Source: Diabrotica undecimpunctata
Lineage: Eukaryota > Arthropoda > Insecta > Coleoptera > Chrysomelidae
DNA: 64,000 nucleotides
Direction of reading: 5' to 3'
Assembly (NCBI RefSeq): GCF_040954645.1
Contig: NC_092805.1
Coordinates: 22,780,741 to 22,844,740, forward strand
Shown here: in pieces, positions 42,050 to 53,249 of the stretch
How positions within the stretch are numbered: the stretch's first letter is position 1
How the letters are laid out: every line of letters starts with the position of its first letter
Notes under the pieces: generated by a model
What the model saw: only the letters and a program-made list of their open reading frames with translations
What the model was told of the DNA's origin: nothing
Database searches by the model: none
Made by a program: the position numbers and the translations under genes

Positions 42050-42747
42050 TCACCCTCGGGCTTTCCCCTAAAACTCCGAAGAAACATAATAGAAAGAACA
42101 ATTTAGACAGAGGAAGAACTAGTACTAGTATTCGTAGACTATAGTATTATAGTCGTATAGTATTATAATAATTAATAAATGTTTAAAACAGCTAAAAACC
42201 TGAAGTAAACTAATCCAAGTAATATAAATATACAAAAATACTATATTAAAATACAAATCAAGGGAAAAATTTTTGAAGATTTTCTCCTAGAAAGAGGATT
42301 CAAACAAGGAGTTTGAATAGCCTGAGCTCTCTACTAATTATAATAATCATGGATGGATCAATAAAAAATATGAGATCTAGAACGGGGACCCTCCAAACAA
42401 CAGTTGGGTACAAACGACTTACGCACACAAATGAAAATCCCCTACACAGACGAAATACTGCTAATAGCCAACAATTGAGAAGAAAAGTTAAGAGTAGACA
42501 CGTAGAAAAGTTAAATATGACAATAAATATCAAGAAAAACAAAATAATGCGAAATATAACGGCAAAAATGCAAATATAATGACATATAAAGGACAAAACC
42601 TAGAGGAGATCTCAACATTTGAATATGTAGGAAGTATCGTTTCAAATGATGTAAAGTTCAATATAGAGATAGCTGATGAAAAAAAAAGATAATAAAATCT
42701 ACTATAATATGCTAAAACAATATATGGAAAGAAGAAAAAGAAACAAT
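42050..42747 (+). pseudogene. Reverse transcriptase relic, palm region
   Basis: In shifting plus frames: FLLERGFKQGV (42280-42310), IPYTDEILLIANN (42440-42475; YADD changed to YTDE), KYDNKYQEKQN-like and YNGKNANIMTYKGQN (42555-42600), and ISTFEYVGSIVSNDVKFNIE (42612-42670). This corresponds to RGxRQGD, YADD, MxxxKTK and FxYLGS of RTE-like LINEs. The gene resumes at 43735 after the inserted LINE. Confidence 0.62.
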
Positions 42748-43706
42748 AAGTCTCTAATGAAGAGGTCAAAGAAGAGCTCTTGGAGAGCCTACTGTGACAG
42801 CGTGGAACACATGACCGCTGCAACTAAGCTCTATCATACCCCCTCCAAAGATCCGATTCCTGGCAAGGCTCAGGTGCGTCTTCCCAGTGGAAATATATTA
42901 TCTACCGACGAGGAGACCCTAAAGACTCTCTTGTGAGACTAAAGTCTTGTGAGACGGCCCTGCATCACCTTGTCTACAGGCTGGGGCGTGTGCTAGGATG
43001 GAAGTAATACAGCCTGGATATCTTTATGGATATTGAGGGGGCCTTTAGTTGCGCTACTTTTGATTCAGTGTGTGAAGCTGCGGAAAGGCATAGATTTGTC
43101 TGCAGCTTGATAAGGTGGATCCGGGCCTGTTTTCTCACAGACAGATAGCTGCGTACCGAAACGGTTGGTGCATCCGGGTGTCAGCATCTCGTGGTTGCCC
43201 TCAGAGAGGAGTATTGTTACCCTTGTTGTAGTGCCTGGTGGTTGACAGCCTTCTGAGGCGATTATTCTTCTTCTTGATGTACCTATCCGTTACGAATGTT
43301 GGCGATCATCATGGCAATCTTTATCTTATCTGCAGAAGCGCGGAAAAGCTGCACAGATGTTGTATTGAACCAGATTCTGAGGTTCTTTAACCAATCTTTT
43401 CTTTCTTTTCTTCTTCCTGGACCTCGTTTTCCAAATATTTTTCCTTACAGGATGGCTTGAAGGAGAGCATATCTGGATTCATTTTGCATAATAGGTCCGA
43501 AGAACTGTAACTTTCGAGATTTGATGGTGGTCAGTACCTCTCGGTTGTTATTCATTCTTCTGAGGACCTCCTCATTTGTGACTCGGTCAGTCCAACGGTG
43601 CACAAAGTCGCCCAGGTAGGCATCGGGCTCGTTGAGGAATGGTGCCGGGAGTAGGCATTTGAAGTTAATCCTGAGAAGACTGCTGTGGTTCTGTTCACTC
43701 GGAGAA
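42748..43706 (+). mobile_element. R1/LOA-like LINE fragment inserted with about 30-bp duplication
   Basis: The plus frame 42740-42936 has SWRAYCDSVEHMTAATKLYH, then PSKDPIPGKAQVRLPSG and NILSTDEETLKTLL. 42950-43260 has ALHHLVYRLGRVLGW, FMDIEGAFSCATFDSVCEAA, LIRWIRACFLTDR and VVALREE. 43615-43700 has GLVEEWCRE, FEVNPEKTAVVLFTRRT. This is the palm of an R1/LOA-type LINE, interrupted at 43262-43612. CAATATATGGAAAGAAG plus about 14 further similar bases stands on both sides (42718 and 43707). Confidence 0.75.
43265..43610 (-). pseudogene. LINE 3'-end fragment inside the R1-like fragment
   Basis: The minus strand reads HRWTDRVTNEEVLRRMNNNR, EVLTTIKSRKLQFFGPIMQN, ESRYALLQAIL, then, in a shifted frame, KIFGKRGPGRRKRKDWLKNL and IQLFRASADKIKIAM-like residues, ending in a (GAA)n-like tail (plus strand ATTCTTCTTCTTGA). 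Same family as 27490-28416. Confidence 0.75.
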
Positions 43707-43734
43707 CAATATATGGAAAGAAGGATAAGAAACA

Positions 43735-43990
43735 ACAAAATTAAATTACTATATATAATACCATTAACATACCAATAGTGACATATGCAAGTGAAAGCTT
43801 GGCATTACAAAAGAAACATGAAAGTAAATTAAATGCTCTCGGAATGAAAGTCTTGAGGACAATAAAACACAATAGTAGTAGAGACAGAATCAGAAATGAT
43901 CAGTAATAACAACAAGAGCAAGATGATTTAGCACGTACAGAGGATGGAAGACGAAAGATGGCCAAAGAGAATTAGAAACTAAAAGAGTGA
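43735..43990 (+). pseudogene. Continuation of the 42.0-42.7 kb reverse transcriptase relic
   Basis: NIPIVTYASESLALQKKHES (43765-43825), KLNALGMKVLRTIKHNSSRD and RIRNDQ, then RTEDGRRKMAKEN: the YASExWxL, MRVLRxI and RMEDxRWPK tail of an RTE-like LINE. Confidence 0.62.
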
Positions 43991-44205
43991 ATAAACTTAT
44001 ATCCCCATTCTTCCAGATGATATTCTTTAAATATCCTAATACAAAAGCTGCTTTTTTTGATTGTTTTCTTACACTGTCTTCAAAGTTTCCATAGCTAAAT
44101 ATTTCTACTCACAGATACTCGAAGCTCGAGCTTTATTGGATTAATTTTTCGCTCGTATCTATTTTGCATCGTTTGGGTTCTGGGTATTTGGAAATTATAT
44201 GAAAA
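43990..44205 (-). pseudogene. Short LINE thumb fragment
   Basis: The minus strand reads SSSFEYL, VEIFSYGNFEDSVRKQSKKA and AFVLGYLKNIIWKNGDIS, matching the FKYLG, YGxxExEVRxQxxKAxxxxGxLxxxIWKN segment of CR1/RTE-type enzymes. Confidence 0.6.
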
Positions 44206-44614
44206 ACTGGACTTGGCGTCAAAGAGACAGAGAAGTCGTAATAAAGGCAAATATATAAATAAATATAAAGTAGTTTTGTATTTTTTTACAGGTATTTCTT
44301 TAAAAGAAATTTCAAGGAGAGTAAAGAGTCAATGCAAACAACTGGAAAAGCTACATTTTCCAGTCCAAGAAAAAACTTGGTTAAGAAATCAACAATTACG
44401 AATCTGCCTGAATATCAAATTAGGGACATTCGCCGAATAATATATGATTTTCATAAAACAGAAAAGTGTTGTGTTACTGTTAAACGGTTAAATATTAAAA
44501 TGATGAAGGAGTTAGGTATCTATATGTCAGAAACTTCATTAAGAAGAATCCTTAAAAAATTCCATTTAGATGGAGAAAAACACAAAATAATCGTAAAATT
44601 TTGGTGGAAAAACT

Positions 44615-44905
44615 GGAAATAAGAACATTAAGAGTAAAATACTTGAGATAGATAAAATATTTCAAAAGACAAAATAGATCAACCGTTTATTTAAATGAAA
44701 CATATTATATACCCAGTATACATACGTCCTCGAGAAATTGGACATACGATTCCAAAAAAAAAGGAAATAAGAACATTAAGAGTAAAATACTTAAGATAGA
44801 CAAAATATTTCAAAAGGCAAAATAGACCAATCGTTTATTTAGATGAAACATATATACCCAGCGGACATACTTCCTCGAAAAATTGGACAGATAATTCCCC
44901 AAAAG
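44615..44905. repeat. Imperfect 148-bp tandem duplication
   Basis: GGAAATAAGAACATTAAGAG starts at 44615 and 44763; the two copies diverge by roughly a tenth. It duplicates the YLDETYI catalytic segment of the DDE relic. Confidence 0.88.
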
Positions 44906-44946
44906 GTTTATGTTCTGTTATTTGTAAAGGCCAAAGGCTTATAATA

Positions 44947-46441
44947 CACTGCGCTCCAAAATTAACGCATAATTTTAAAATTCTTATTTTGAGTTGTAAC
45001 GAAAAAATTTTTGTTTGTTCTTTTCTGCTTTATGGTTGTTTTAGAACATTTTAAATAAAAAACTTTTCTTTTTTTACAAAAAATATATTGAAATTAACAA
45101 TATAACATCATAAATCTAAACATCTAAACAAACAACTGATCTAAACAAACTAACATTATAAATTAATGACGAAATTGAAATTTTTAAAAGAAAATACTAG
45201 TACCATGTACTAGTATCGAGTATTGCCTCCTTTGGCATTTGTTACTGCTTGACAACTATCTCTCATACGGAGAATAATCGTTCTGAGTTCTTCTTGATCA
45301 ATTTGATCCCAAATTTCAACCAACCGCAAAAACAGTTCATCTAATGTGTTTCGTGCATTAGGTAGTTGTCGTAGTGGTCTGCCTATGATGTCCCAGACAT
45401 GTTCTATTGGGTTGAGGTCAGGACTTCTCGCAGGCCAATCCATGGCAGGAATTCCAACCTCCTGACGATACTGCTGCACAATTCTTGCAGTGTGTGGCCT
45501 GGCATTATCTTGCATAAGCATGAAATTATCCCCAATAAATGGTGCAAATGACACGCTCTTCTAAAATGTCTGATATATACCTCTGCGATGTAAGCCGACC
45601 GCGATCTATTCTAATTCCATACGAGCCTCTAAATTAATCCCATACACTCGGTTTCTCCTGTCATCAGAAAAAAGACAGTACCTGGATTCATCGGTGAACA
45701 ATATTCTTCCCCAATCGTTATTATTCCAATCAACATGTTCACGAGCAAAATGCAATCTTTGTTTTCTATAGTCTCTGGTGAATAATGGGCCAATTGGTGC
45801 CCTTCCAGGGTGTAGGTCGTTTTCGGCAAGTCTTCTTCTAATCGTATTTTGGCTGATTCTAAAGTTACAACGATCCAAAAATTCATTTTGTAGAGAAGTA
45901 CTGGTAACAAACCTTTGTCTCAGTGTACGAAGTGTCAAAAACCGGTCTTGATTAGGAGTTCTAACCCTTCTATGGCCTTGACCGGGTCTTCTCGAGTTAC
46001 TTTCAGTAACAGAAAAACGTGTTAACAATCTTGAAATGGTTGACTGGGTGACGTTAAAACGTTCAGCGAGTTCTACATGAGTGTATCCTTCTTCGCGAAT
46101 AGTAACGATTCTAAAACAGTCACTTTCTGATAAAGTTCGATTTTCTTGCTGCTGGTGGTTCATTTCAAAGAAAAAACACTTAATAAACTTGAAAAACCCC
46201 TATAAACGTTCAGCACAACGTAATCCAACCCAACTAAATTCGAAATAAAATGAAGCACAATTAGCATGTTTTTAATTTTTTTGCAAAAAATGGTAAAAAC
46301 ATCAGCGTTTTTTACCGTTCTTTCGATAAATTTTACAATATACCGGGGGTAACAATATTATATTAGCACAAAAATCAAAACATTAAAATTATTTGATTTA
46401 CCAGGGTTTTTAAAATTATGCGTTAATTTTGGAGAGCAGTG
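44947..46441 (-). mobile_element. 1.5-kb Tc1-like element in the DDE relic
   Basis: The left end CACTGCGCTCCAAAATTAAC continues GCATAATTTTAAAA and is matched inverted at the right end, TTTTAAAATTATGCGTTAAT to AGAGCAGTG, with one difference. TA lies on both sides, and the surrounding frame joins across it (GQRLII to VHAGGE). Its ends are related to those of 37904-40702. Confidence 0.9.
45210..46163 (-). pseudogene. Tc1-like transposase, DD34E, internally deleted
   Basis: From 46163: ESDCFRIVTIREEGYTHVEL and FNVTQSTISRLLTRF (helix-turn-helix), GHRRVRTPNQDRFLTLRTLR, FRISQNTIRRRLAENDLHPG, then RILFTDESRYCLFSDDRRNR with the first D. About 35 residues, including the usual VMVWGGIS block, are deleted after RVYGINLEA, with a frameshift. 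From 45554: FMLMQDNARPHTARIVQQYR, DWPARSPDLNPIEHVWDIIG with the second D and the E, 34 residues between them, and a normal GGNTRY end. All three catalytic residues remain, but the reading frame is broken. Confidence 0.88.
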
Positions 46442-46980
46442 TAGTTCACGCTGGAGGAGAAATGGATTTTATTAAAAATAATTTGTTGATATTCAAATCA
46501 GGGACCACATCTGGAGATTATCATTCCAAAATGAATTCGGAAATTACGAGAAATGGCTAAGAGAGAAATTAACACCCAACACCTAATTCAGTAATAGTTT
46601 GTGATAATATTAGTTATTCCCATTGTTTGAAGCCTAATTCCCATTGTTTGAAGAATGAACTGATTAAATGGTTGACACAAAACAACATAGCTTTTACTCC
46701 AACGAGTTTAAAACCATAATTATATGAACTCATTACATTTCATAAAGACCGATATGTAACATAGGCATTTGATGAGTTGTGCCGAAAATACGGCCACACC
46801 GCTTTACGGTTACCCCTGTATCACCCAGACTCGAACCCAATCGAATTAATTTGGGCAACGGTTAAGAATAATGTCAGTCAAAGGAATGCCACGTTTAAAC
46901 TTGAGGACGTAAGAAAATTAACAGAAGAATTGAATAAAATCGGCATTGAAGAACGAAAAAACGGTGCAATCATGTTATAA

Positions 46981-47660
46981 AGATAGAAGATGAATATTTT
47001 GAAAGAGAAATACAAACTGATCTAAGTCTAAGTCTAAGTAAAGTAAAACAAACAACGTGATCAAATACGAACTGTAAGAGAAGATCCTAGTGTTTTGTAC
47101 TTTTTTTAGTTTAGATACATCTTTTAAGCAATTGGATGTAAAGACATTGAACACATTCCCTCTGTATATCATCACAACAGCCGGCGTCGGTGCGGTGGGC
47201 GTCGGTAAATATTCAGAAACGGACATTATTATATCTTTCATTCGTTAGCATCAAAGTGGCCGTTGCACGTCATACAAAAGAACATTAGGACGTCGCCGAC
47301 GCTACGAAAACGAACGAGAAAAGGGTTAAAATTATATAAAAGTTAGCCAGCGAGAAATAATTGTGACAAGCCGGTTAAAAGCATCGCGACGGGCTACTAC
47401 AGACCCCTCCTTATCATTGTAGGGAATAATATTCTACGGGGTGTTACACACTTTTTCTTTTTGGTATTATATGATAAAAATGTTATACAAATAAACAGAT
47501 AGGCCTCTCTGGAACTTTTCATATGTATATTTACTTACTTTTTATATTAATCATGAACTGGTTTGCTTCTTTTTGGTTATTAATAATTTGAAATGCTTGT
47601 TCTATTCCTACGTTAATTTATACAGCGAAAATTCTCTTGTAAACACGTTAGCAGAGTTAT
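46981..47660. other. No recognisable gene
   Basis: 47160-47420 is GC-richer (GTCGGTGCGGTGGGCGTCGG, CATCGCGACGGGC) without a readable frame; the rest is AT-rich. Confidence 0.4.
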
Positions 47661-48106
47661 GTATAGGGTGTTTTTTTAAAGTATAGAAATGTAAGTTGGT
47701 AACACTTTTTTAACTGTCGGCCGTTTTGACAGCTGTCAAGTGATTTATGTTAAGTTTGATTTTGCATTTTACCATAGAGTTGACGCCTGAACAACGCTTC
47801 AAAATTGTTCAAATTTATCTTGAAAATATTGTGATTCTGTTCAAAATCCGTATCGCGCACTACGTCCATTTTATGGCCAACATAATAATCCATCAGAGCA
47901 AGTAATTTCATTAACCATAGAACGTTTTTCACCACGTTTACTCTAAATGATAATATGCATCCACAGACACGTCGTACAGTACGTACAAAAGAAGTTGTTG
48001 CTGCTGTAGAGCGTAGCATACAGGAAGACCCAAATCAGTCTATCTGCCATCGTGCACAGCAGTTGGATACGTGTCCATCCACTTTATGGAAGATTTTGCG
48101 GAAAGA

Positions 48107-48115
48107 TCTTGCTTT
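48107..48115. repeat. Target-site duplication TCTTGCTTT, left copy
   Basis: Matches 48450-48458. With one copy removed, the mariner frame reads RKDLALRAYKVQ across the junction. Confidence 0.82.
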
Positions 48116-48449
48116 CTTCTTCTTTGTGTGCCGTGCTTGTATTCAAGCGTTGGCTATCGTCATATTGACAAGCTGATGAAATGATTCTCGGTCGGCAGCT
48201 AGATGAAACAGTTCCTCGACCGTTCGACCTGTCCATTGTCTAATGTTACGCAGCCAGGACAGTTGTTTTCTTCCGACCCAACGTTTTCCTTCGATTTTGC
48301 CCTGAATGATTAGCCGGAGTAAGAGATATTTAGGTCCTCTCATTATATGACCGAAGTATTGGACCTTTCTCATTTTGATGATGTTGATCAATTCTCGCTC
48401 TTTGTGCACGTTAGATATGTGTGCTGTCCAAGGGATTCTGAGCATGCGC
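48116..48449 (-). mobile_element. 334-bp 5'-truncated LINE end
   Basis: The minus strand reads MLRIPWTAHISNVHKERELI, NIIKMRKVQYFGHIMRGPKY, LLLRLIIQGKIEGKRWVGRK and QLSWLRNIRQWTGRTVEELF, ending LVNMTIANA and a GAAGAAG tail. It is flanked by TCTTGCTTT. Only the last hundred or so codons and the tail were copied into the site. Confidence 0.87.
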
Positions 48450-48458
48450 TCTTGCTTT
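48450..48458. repeat. Target-site duplication TCTTGCTTT, right copy
   Basis: Matches 48107-48115. Confidence 0.82.
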
Positions 48459-48660
48459 GCGTGCTTACAAAGTTCAACTTATGCAAGAATTGAAGGTACA
48501 TCATTACTTAGCAAGGTGTAGATTCGTAGATTCGGTGAGTGAGTCCAAAACGAGATTGCCGTTAATTTCGATTTTCATAAGCGAATTTTATTTAGCGACG
48601 AAGCTCACTTTGGGTTAAATGGATACATCAACAAACAAAATAGTAACGGGAACATGAACA

Positions 48661-49525
48661 TTCACTAAAAATGTGTGACACACTAGACCACCGTTATGTA
48701 ATATCCACATTCTCTGACGTATGTTCAACGGTACTGATTCCAATAATTCCGGTAATTCGTTGTCCAGGAAATGTAGATACATCTCTCCGTTTAAGTGATG
48801 GTCGAAAAAGTAGGGATGACATAATTTCCAAAACTTCTAGTATTATTATGGAAAGTACCTTCATATCCAAATAAAACGTATTCGAAGACATACGAATTAT
48901 TTTGAATTTGTTCCTACCCCCACGATAAGATCTGATCCTCTGGTTTGATGTACAAATTTGAAATTTGTACAGTAAAAGAATATCATCATTTATTAGATAT
49001 TAGGTCAGCTGGTAATGTGGTCCTCAGGTTATCAGAGGTTAGTTTGAAACACCAGAAATATAAATTGTATTTAATGGTTGTTCTGTCACCTCGGGGGAAC
49101 AATTAAGGGTCTAACCACCTTCTGAAATCCCCGGGTGCTCTGTAGAGGGCTTCGGAGTTAACGTCGAGAGCTCCTCTACTTTAAGTCCATTTTCGGGTTA
49201 TGGACTTGTAAATATTTCGGTGTCTTGCCTTGAAAAAGGAAAGATGTTTCTTACATGACAATTTCTTCGTCGAAATAAAACACCGAGTTAAGTTAAAACA
49301 ATTCTCAGCCACAGAGTATGGAAAATAAATGCAGGAAGCAGAGCCCCGAGAGCACTAAGCTCTCGAAGAGCCCGTGAGTGACTGACTTGGCTGACCTGAC
49401 CTGAAAATCGCCAATATTTATATGCGCTGTTCGAGGTCAAGAGCCAATGCCATCGAAATGCGTACTAGTCCACAGACTATGGCATTCGATGACAGTTCAA
49501 GCATGCCTTTAATATAGAAGAGATT
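48661..49525. other. Unassigned; mixed composition
   Basis: No coding motif on either strand. 49080-49400 is GC-richer with GGAGCTCCTCTAC- and CTCGAAGAGCCCGTGAG-type words and a TGACTTGGCTGACCTGACCT repeat; it might be a piece of an LTR or another non-coding repeat end, but I could not find a partner. Confidence 0.35.
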
Positions 49526-49529
49526 GCAA

Positions 49530-49870
49530 TTCTTTAATAATATCAAAAAAGAACAGTAACCTCCACTAGATATCAAAGCAGAAATTTCACAAACTCTTTG
49601 AAAAATAAGATAAATAGTTCAAAAATAGGGCGTCCATCTAGTATCAATGTGTCTACAGCAAACGAGGAACAGAAAAAGAAATACCATGCAAAAGCACCCA
49701 TTCCGTGCGAAGAAGTTAGAAAATATCAATTGGGTGATTGGCCCATTTATTTTCAACGAAAAGGAAGATGTAAATATCCTAATTGAGAAGAAGCTCCCAA
49801 AGTTCAATGAGAAATTTTTTTTTATTAACTCCATTGAGTACAACAATTTGCCCATTGGGCATTAAGCATT
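49530..49870 (+). pseudogene. piggyBac-like transposase, carboxyl-terminal tail
   Basis: DIKAEISQTL (about 49568), then 49625-49790 IGRPSSINVSTANEEQKKK, then EEVRKYQLGDWPIYFQRKG and RCKYPN. This matches the piggyBac end: a GRPS linker, the RxDxxxHWP segment and the start of the Cys-rich domain. The next two expected Cys codons are TGA (49784-49786 and 49808-49810), each one base from TGC or TGT. The rest of the transposase is absent. Confidence 0.65.
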
Positions 49871-49972
49871 TGGTATGGTAAAAAATGCAGACATGTAGAG
49901 AGTTACTCCAGTGAGTAACCTCTTTACAATTCTAAAATTAAAATTTTATTAGTTTGAATACACTTATTATGT

Positions 49973-51700
49973 TCAGTTGGACAGGTCGGACGGCAATTGC
50001 CGTTTTAGTCTATGCACTTCAAAGACGTTCCGCACATTTAGTTGTCGAGCAAAAGCATTAGGATGCACTAGCACTCGTTCACAGTCTTTACCACTAAAAC
50101 GTTGTATGGTTTCTTTCACATATTCTAGGGAGATGTCGTGTTGAATCACTTCGTTGGATACATAGTATGGCGCATTGACTATGGCACGCAGCACCCTGTT
50201 TTGGAATCTCTGTAATATGTTTGTATTGGAGACGTTAGCAGTGCCCCATAGCTGAATCCCATAAGTCCATATGGGCTTGAGGATGGACTTGTAGAGTAAA
50301 ATTTTGTTATCCAAAGATAGTTTTGAATTGCGTCCAATGACCCAATACATATTTCTCAATTTAAGTCCAAGTTGTTTTCGTTTGTTAAAAATATGTTTTT
50401 TTTCCAAGTTAGACGGCGATCGGCGACCTCGGATTGAGGAATTAGACAATTATCAATATATACAGGGGGCATGTTTCTCTACGTAGCGTGAATGTAACAT
50501 GTATTGACTTAGTTCCATTAGATTTGATGCGTCATACTTTCATCCATTGCTGAATTCTATTTAGGTTTGATTGCAGATTTCTTGATGCTGTTGATGGATC
50601 TGTGTGGGATGACAGGATAGCAGTGTCATCTGCATACGTTGCAACAGTAGTTGCATTGCCCAATTCTAGTATAGAATTGGGCCGAGAACGCTGCCTTGTG
50701 GGATGCCTGAGTGAATAGGATATATCTTAGTGTGCTCGGTACCGTGCTTCACCAGGAAGTGTCTATTTTCTATGTAGGATTTTAAGAGCTGGAAGTGAGG
50801 ATAGGGTACGAGCTTCTTTAATTTTATTTGTAGTCCTATGTGCCATACCTTGTCAAAAGCCTGAGATATGTCAAGGAAAGCAGCAGAACAGTATCTTTTG
50901 GCGTTAAAATCCTTGTTTATTTGGTTGACTAGCCTATGCACTTGTTCTATGATTCCGTGTTTGTCTCGGAAACCGAATTGACGTTCTGGAATTATTTTAT
51001 GTTCGTTTATTATCGTTTTTAACCTTTCTACGTACATTTTTGCACAGACTTTGTTCATCATAGGGAAAAGGCTTATAGACCGGTATGAAGATGCATTTTC
51101 CGGTCTTTTTCCAGATTTAAGGATCATTATGATTTGTGCCACTTTCCATGAACTAGGGAAGTAGTTTAGGCGCAGGATTGCATTAAATATAAAGGTTATT
51201 AGTTTTATGCACTTATCCGAGACTTCTAGAATCTTGCTAGAGATTAGGTAAAATCCAGGGGCTTTTTTGATGTTGACTTCATTTATTGTTTGTTTTACTT
51301 GGTTGACTGTAAATTTCGTGTGGGGCAGATCCATTTCTAGATCTAGTTCTAGTTCTGGCTAGTTCTGTTTCTTCCTCTGTAGATACTGTAGAATGGTATA
51401 GCGTGAATACTTTTTGAAGGTGCTTACCAAAAAGATCAGCTTTTTCGTTGTCGTTCCTAGCCCAGGCGTTTGCCTCATCTTTAATTGGTGGGTTATGCTG
51501 TTGAGGCCGTTTGAGTTTTTTCGTGGCTTTCCAGAGTGAGTAATCTGTAACTTCAGTCGGTGTTAAATTTTCTAAATATTCTTGAATTCCATGGTTTATT
51601 GAGAAAAATGTAAAATATTTATTTGTTTCATTACAACTTTTAATGGTTTTATTACATATGGAATAAATTTTCACATGATGAAGTTTTATCACAGTATATC
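49973..51700 (-). pseudogene. Jockey-like LINE reverse transcriptase, 5'-truncated
   Basis: The minus strand frame 51692-51279 has TDYSLWKATKKLKRPQQHNP and PIKDEANAWARNDNEKADLF, the usual linker before the polymerase. 51334-50666 has FTVNQVKQTINEVNIKKAPG, SSWKVAQIIMILKSGKRPEN, YRSISLFPMMNKVCAKMYVE, RQFGFRDKHG, SAAFLDISQAFDKVWHIGLQ and HSGIPQGSVLGPILY. After a stop comes a shifted ATYADDTAILSSHTDPSTAS. 50449-49973 is the thumb: RNMYWVIGRNSKLSLDNKIL, LYKSILKPIWTYGIQLWGTA and RFQNRVLRAIVNAPYYVSN. The endonuclease is absent. A few stops only, so it is of moderate age. Confidence 0.87.
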
Positions 51701-52735
51701 TAGTTTATTGCATAATGTTGCCTAAGGTACACATTCCATATTTTCCAAAAAAGGGGGCAACTCAAAAATTAGTCCTGAGGAATCACTAAAGCTATGTTCA
51801 AACAAGAAATGATTTTTAGTGTTCATGATTTTAGTGTTCAAAATTTATGCACTATAGGGTTAATTCAAAATTGTATTTTCAGAACGGCTTCCGATCTGGC
51901 CATCGATATATCAAATACATACATATCAATTTAGCAAATCAAAAGCTGAATTTAGGCTTACGAAAGTTAAAAATTATAAGTAGGAGAGATTTAGCTAGTC
52001 CAATTCATACTAAAAAACACCGTTTGTTATTCTTATTAATCAAATTTTTTTGGCTTTTACATAAACTGAATTTACAGGTATTGCCTTTTCCTCTATAGGG
52101 CATAAAGTGATTGATTTTATGTGCCTAAATTTTTTCACAACAACACAGCGACGCTTTTTTATTGGAATTCACTTATCAGTCGAAACACGCAAAAATGTAA
52201 AAACATTTTTTATGGATACACCCATCCTAAATGATTTGTTTAATATGTTTGTATATTCTCAAATGCGAACAAAAATGGGAGATGGTATTGTGATGTAGAA
52301 TCTGATCAACTATTTAAAAGCAGGACCCAACTCAAATAAATTGTTTTTTTAATACAATATTAAAAAGAAATGTAATTGGAGAAAGTGAGTTAAAAACGGC
52401 TGAAGTGTGATGATAAATTAAATAGAGCAATTAAAATAATACAAGGTTCTAATAGAAAGGAAAGATGTATTCAATAAAGGAGAATGGAGAAGAGTGAGAC
52501 TTGTCAAAGCTTAGTAAAAACCAAAGTAAAGTATATTTTGACACAATATGGACAGTATACAAATTTTTGAAAATGGAACCTACGGAAGTGAACTTGAACA
52601 GTGAAGTACCTCTTCTTTTCTTCCATCTAGTTTTTAATCGGATACAGGTATCATCATCATATTATCCACGGACCCTTCCCATGTATTATCCACATTTTTC
52701 GTTCTCCTGTTATGCATATTCTGTAGTATATAACT
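51701..52735. other. No recognisable gene
   Basis: Short open frames (51847-52098, 52107-52298, 52501-52737) lack motifs and differ in composition from the neighbouring elements. The interval may hold an old degraded element. Confidence 0.35.
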
Positions 52736-53025
52736 AAAATACTTTTAGCATATTGCAGTTTTTCTAAGGTTGAGCGATGATAACAAGAAAGTTAACTAAT
52801 GTAGAGAGGTCAATATGAGCATTAGTACTATTCACGTCAGGTAATTGAATTTATAACCATTTTAAAGTATACTGTTAGTAAAATAAAATATTTTTAGCAT
52901 ATTATTACAGTTTTTTGGTTGAGTGAAGACAACGAGAACGTTAACTAACGTAGAGAGGTCACTACGACCATTAATACCATTTAAGTCAGGTAATTGCATT
53001 TAGAAACATTTTTTAGTATAATAAA
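52736..53025. repeat. Imperfect 150-bp tandem duplication
   Basis: The unit AAAATACTTTTAGCATATTG to GTCAGGTAATTGAATTTA starts at 52736 and again at 52886, with about 20 percent differences. Non-coding. Confidence 0.82.
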
Positions 53026-53249
53026 GTATAGTACGTAGGTTAATCAATGGTTAGAATAAACAAAAATGCTGCAAACGAGATTAACAATGGTAGTTATTAT
53101 AGTTGATAGCTATAAAATCAATATCAATATAAAATCAAGTTAACAAGTAATGGATGACTGATAACATATTACAAAAGATGGAGAAAATGGGGCTAATGAA
53201 AGGACGGAATCGCACAGAACACCAAAAAATTCATAGGGAAATAAAAACC

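Larger units (their letters stand above)
44213..46980 (+). pseudogene. IS630/Tc1-like DDE protein relic, split by a Tc1 element
   Basis: 44332-44622 gives SSPRKNLVKKSTITNLPEYQ, RIIYDFHKTEKCCVTVKRLN and MSETSLRRILKKFHLDGEK (helix-turn-helix region). 44625-44935 gives IRTLRVKYLR, RPIVYLDETYIPSGHTSSKN (first D) and LCSVICKGQRLII. After the insertion come VHAGGEMDFIKNNLLIFKSG, TTSGDYHSKMNSENYEKWL (46443-46560), SVIVCDNISYSH (second D), FDELCRKYGHTALRLPLYHP and DSNPIELIWATVKNNVSQ (E), then EERKNGAIML. I know this protein as a high-copy uncharacterised family in aphids and beetles. A 148-bp tandem duplication and several stops disable it. Confidence 0.78.
47661..48660 (+). pseudogene. Mariner-like transposase relic, split by a LINE end
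   Basis: A TIR-like start TATAGGGTGTTTTTTTAAAG lies at 47662. The coding pieces are LTPEQRFKIVQIYLEN (47772-47820), then HYVHFMANIIIHQS-type remains of RPFYGQHNHPSE, HPQTRRTVRTKEVVAAVERS and IQEDPNQSICHRAQQLDTCP (47955-48075), and STLWKILRKDLA at the insertion. After it follow LRAYKVQLMQELK, CRFVDSVS, HKRILFSDEAHFGLNGYIN in shifted frames (48558-48640). The downstream catalytic part is missing; the relic ends near 48660. Confidence 0.75.

Noticed and set aside
48671..48891. Overlapping frames of about 65 codons on both strands
   Set aside because: Mirror-image frames of equal length without motifs; most likely chance.
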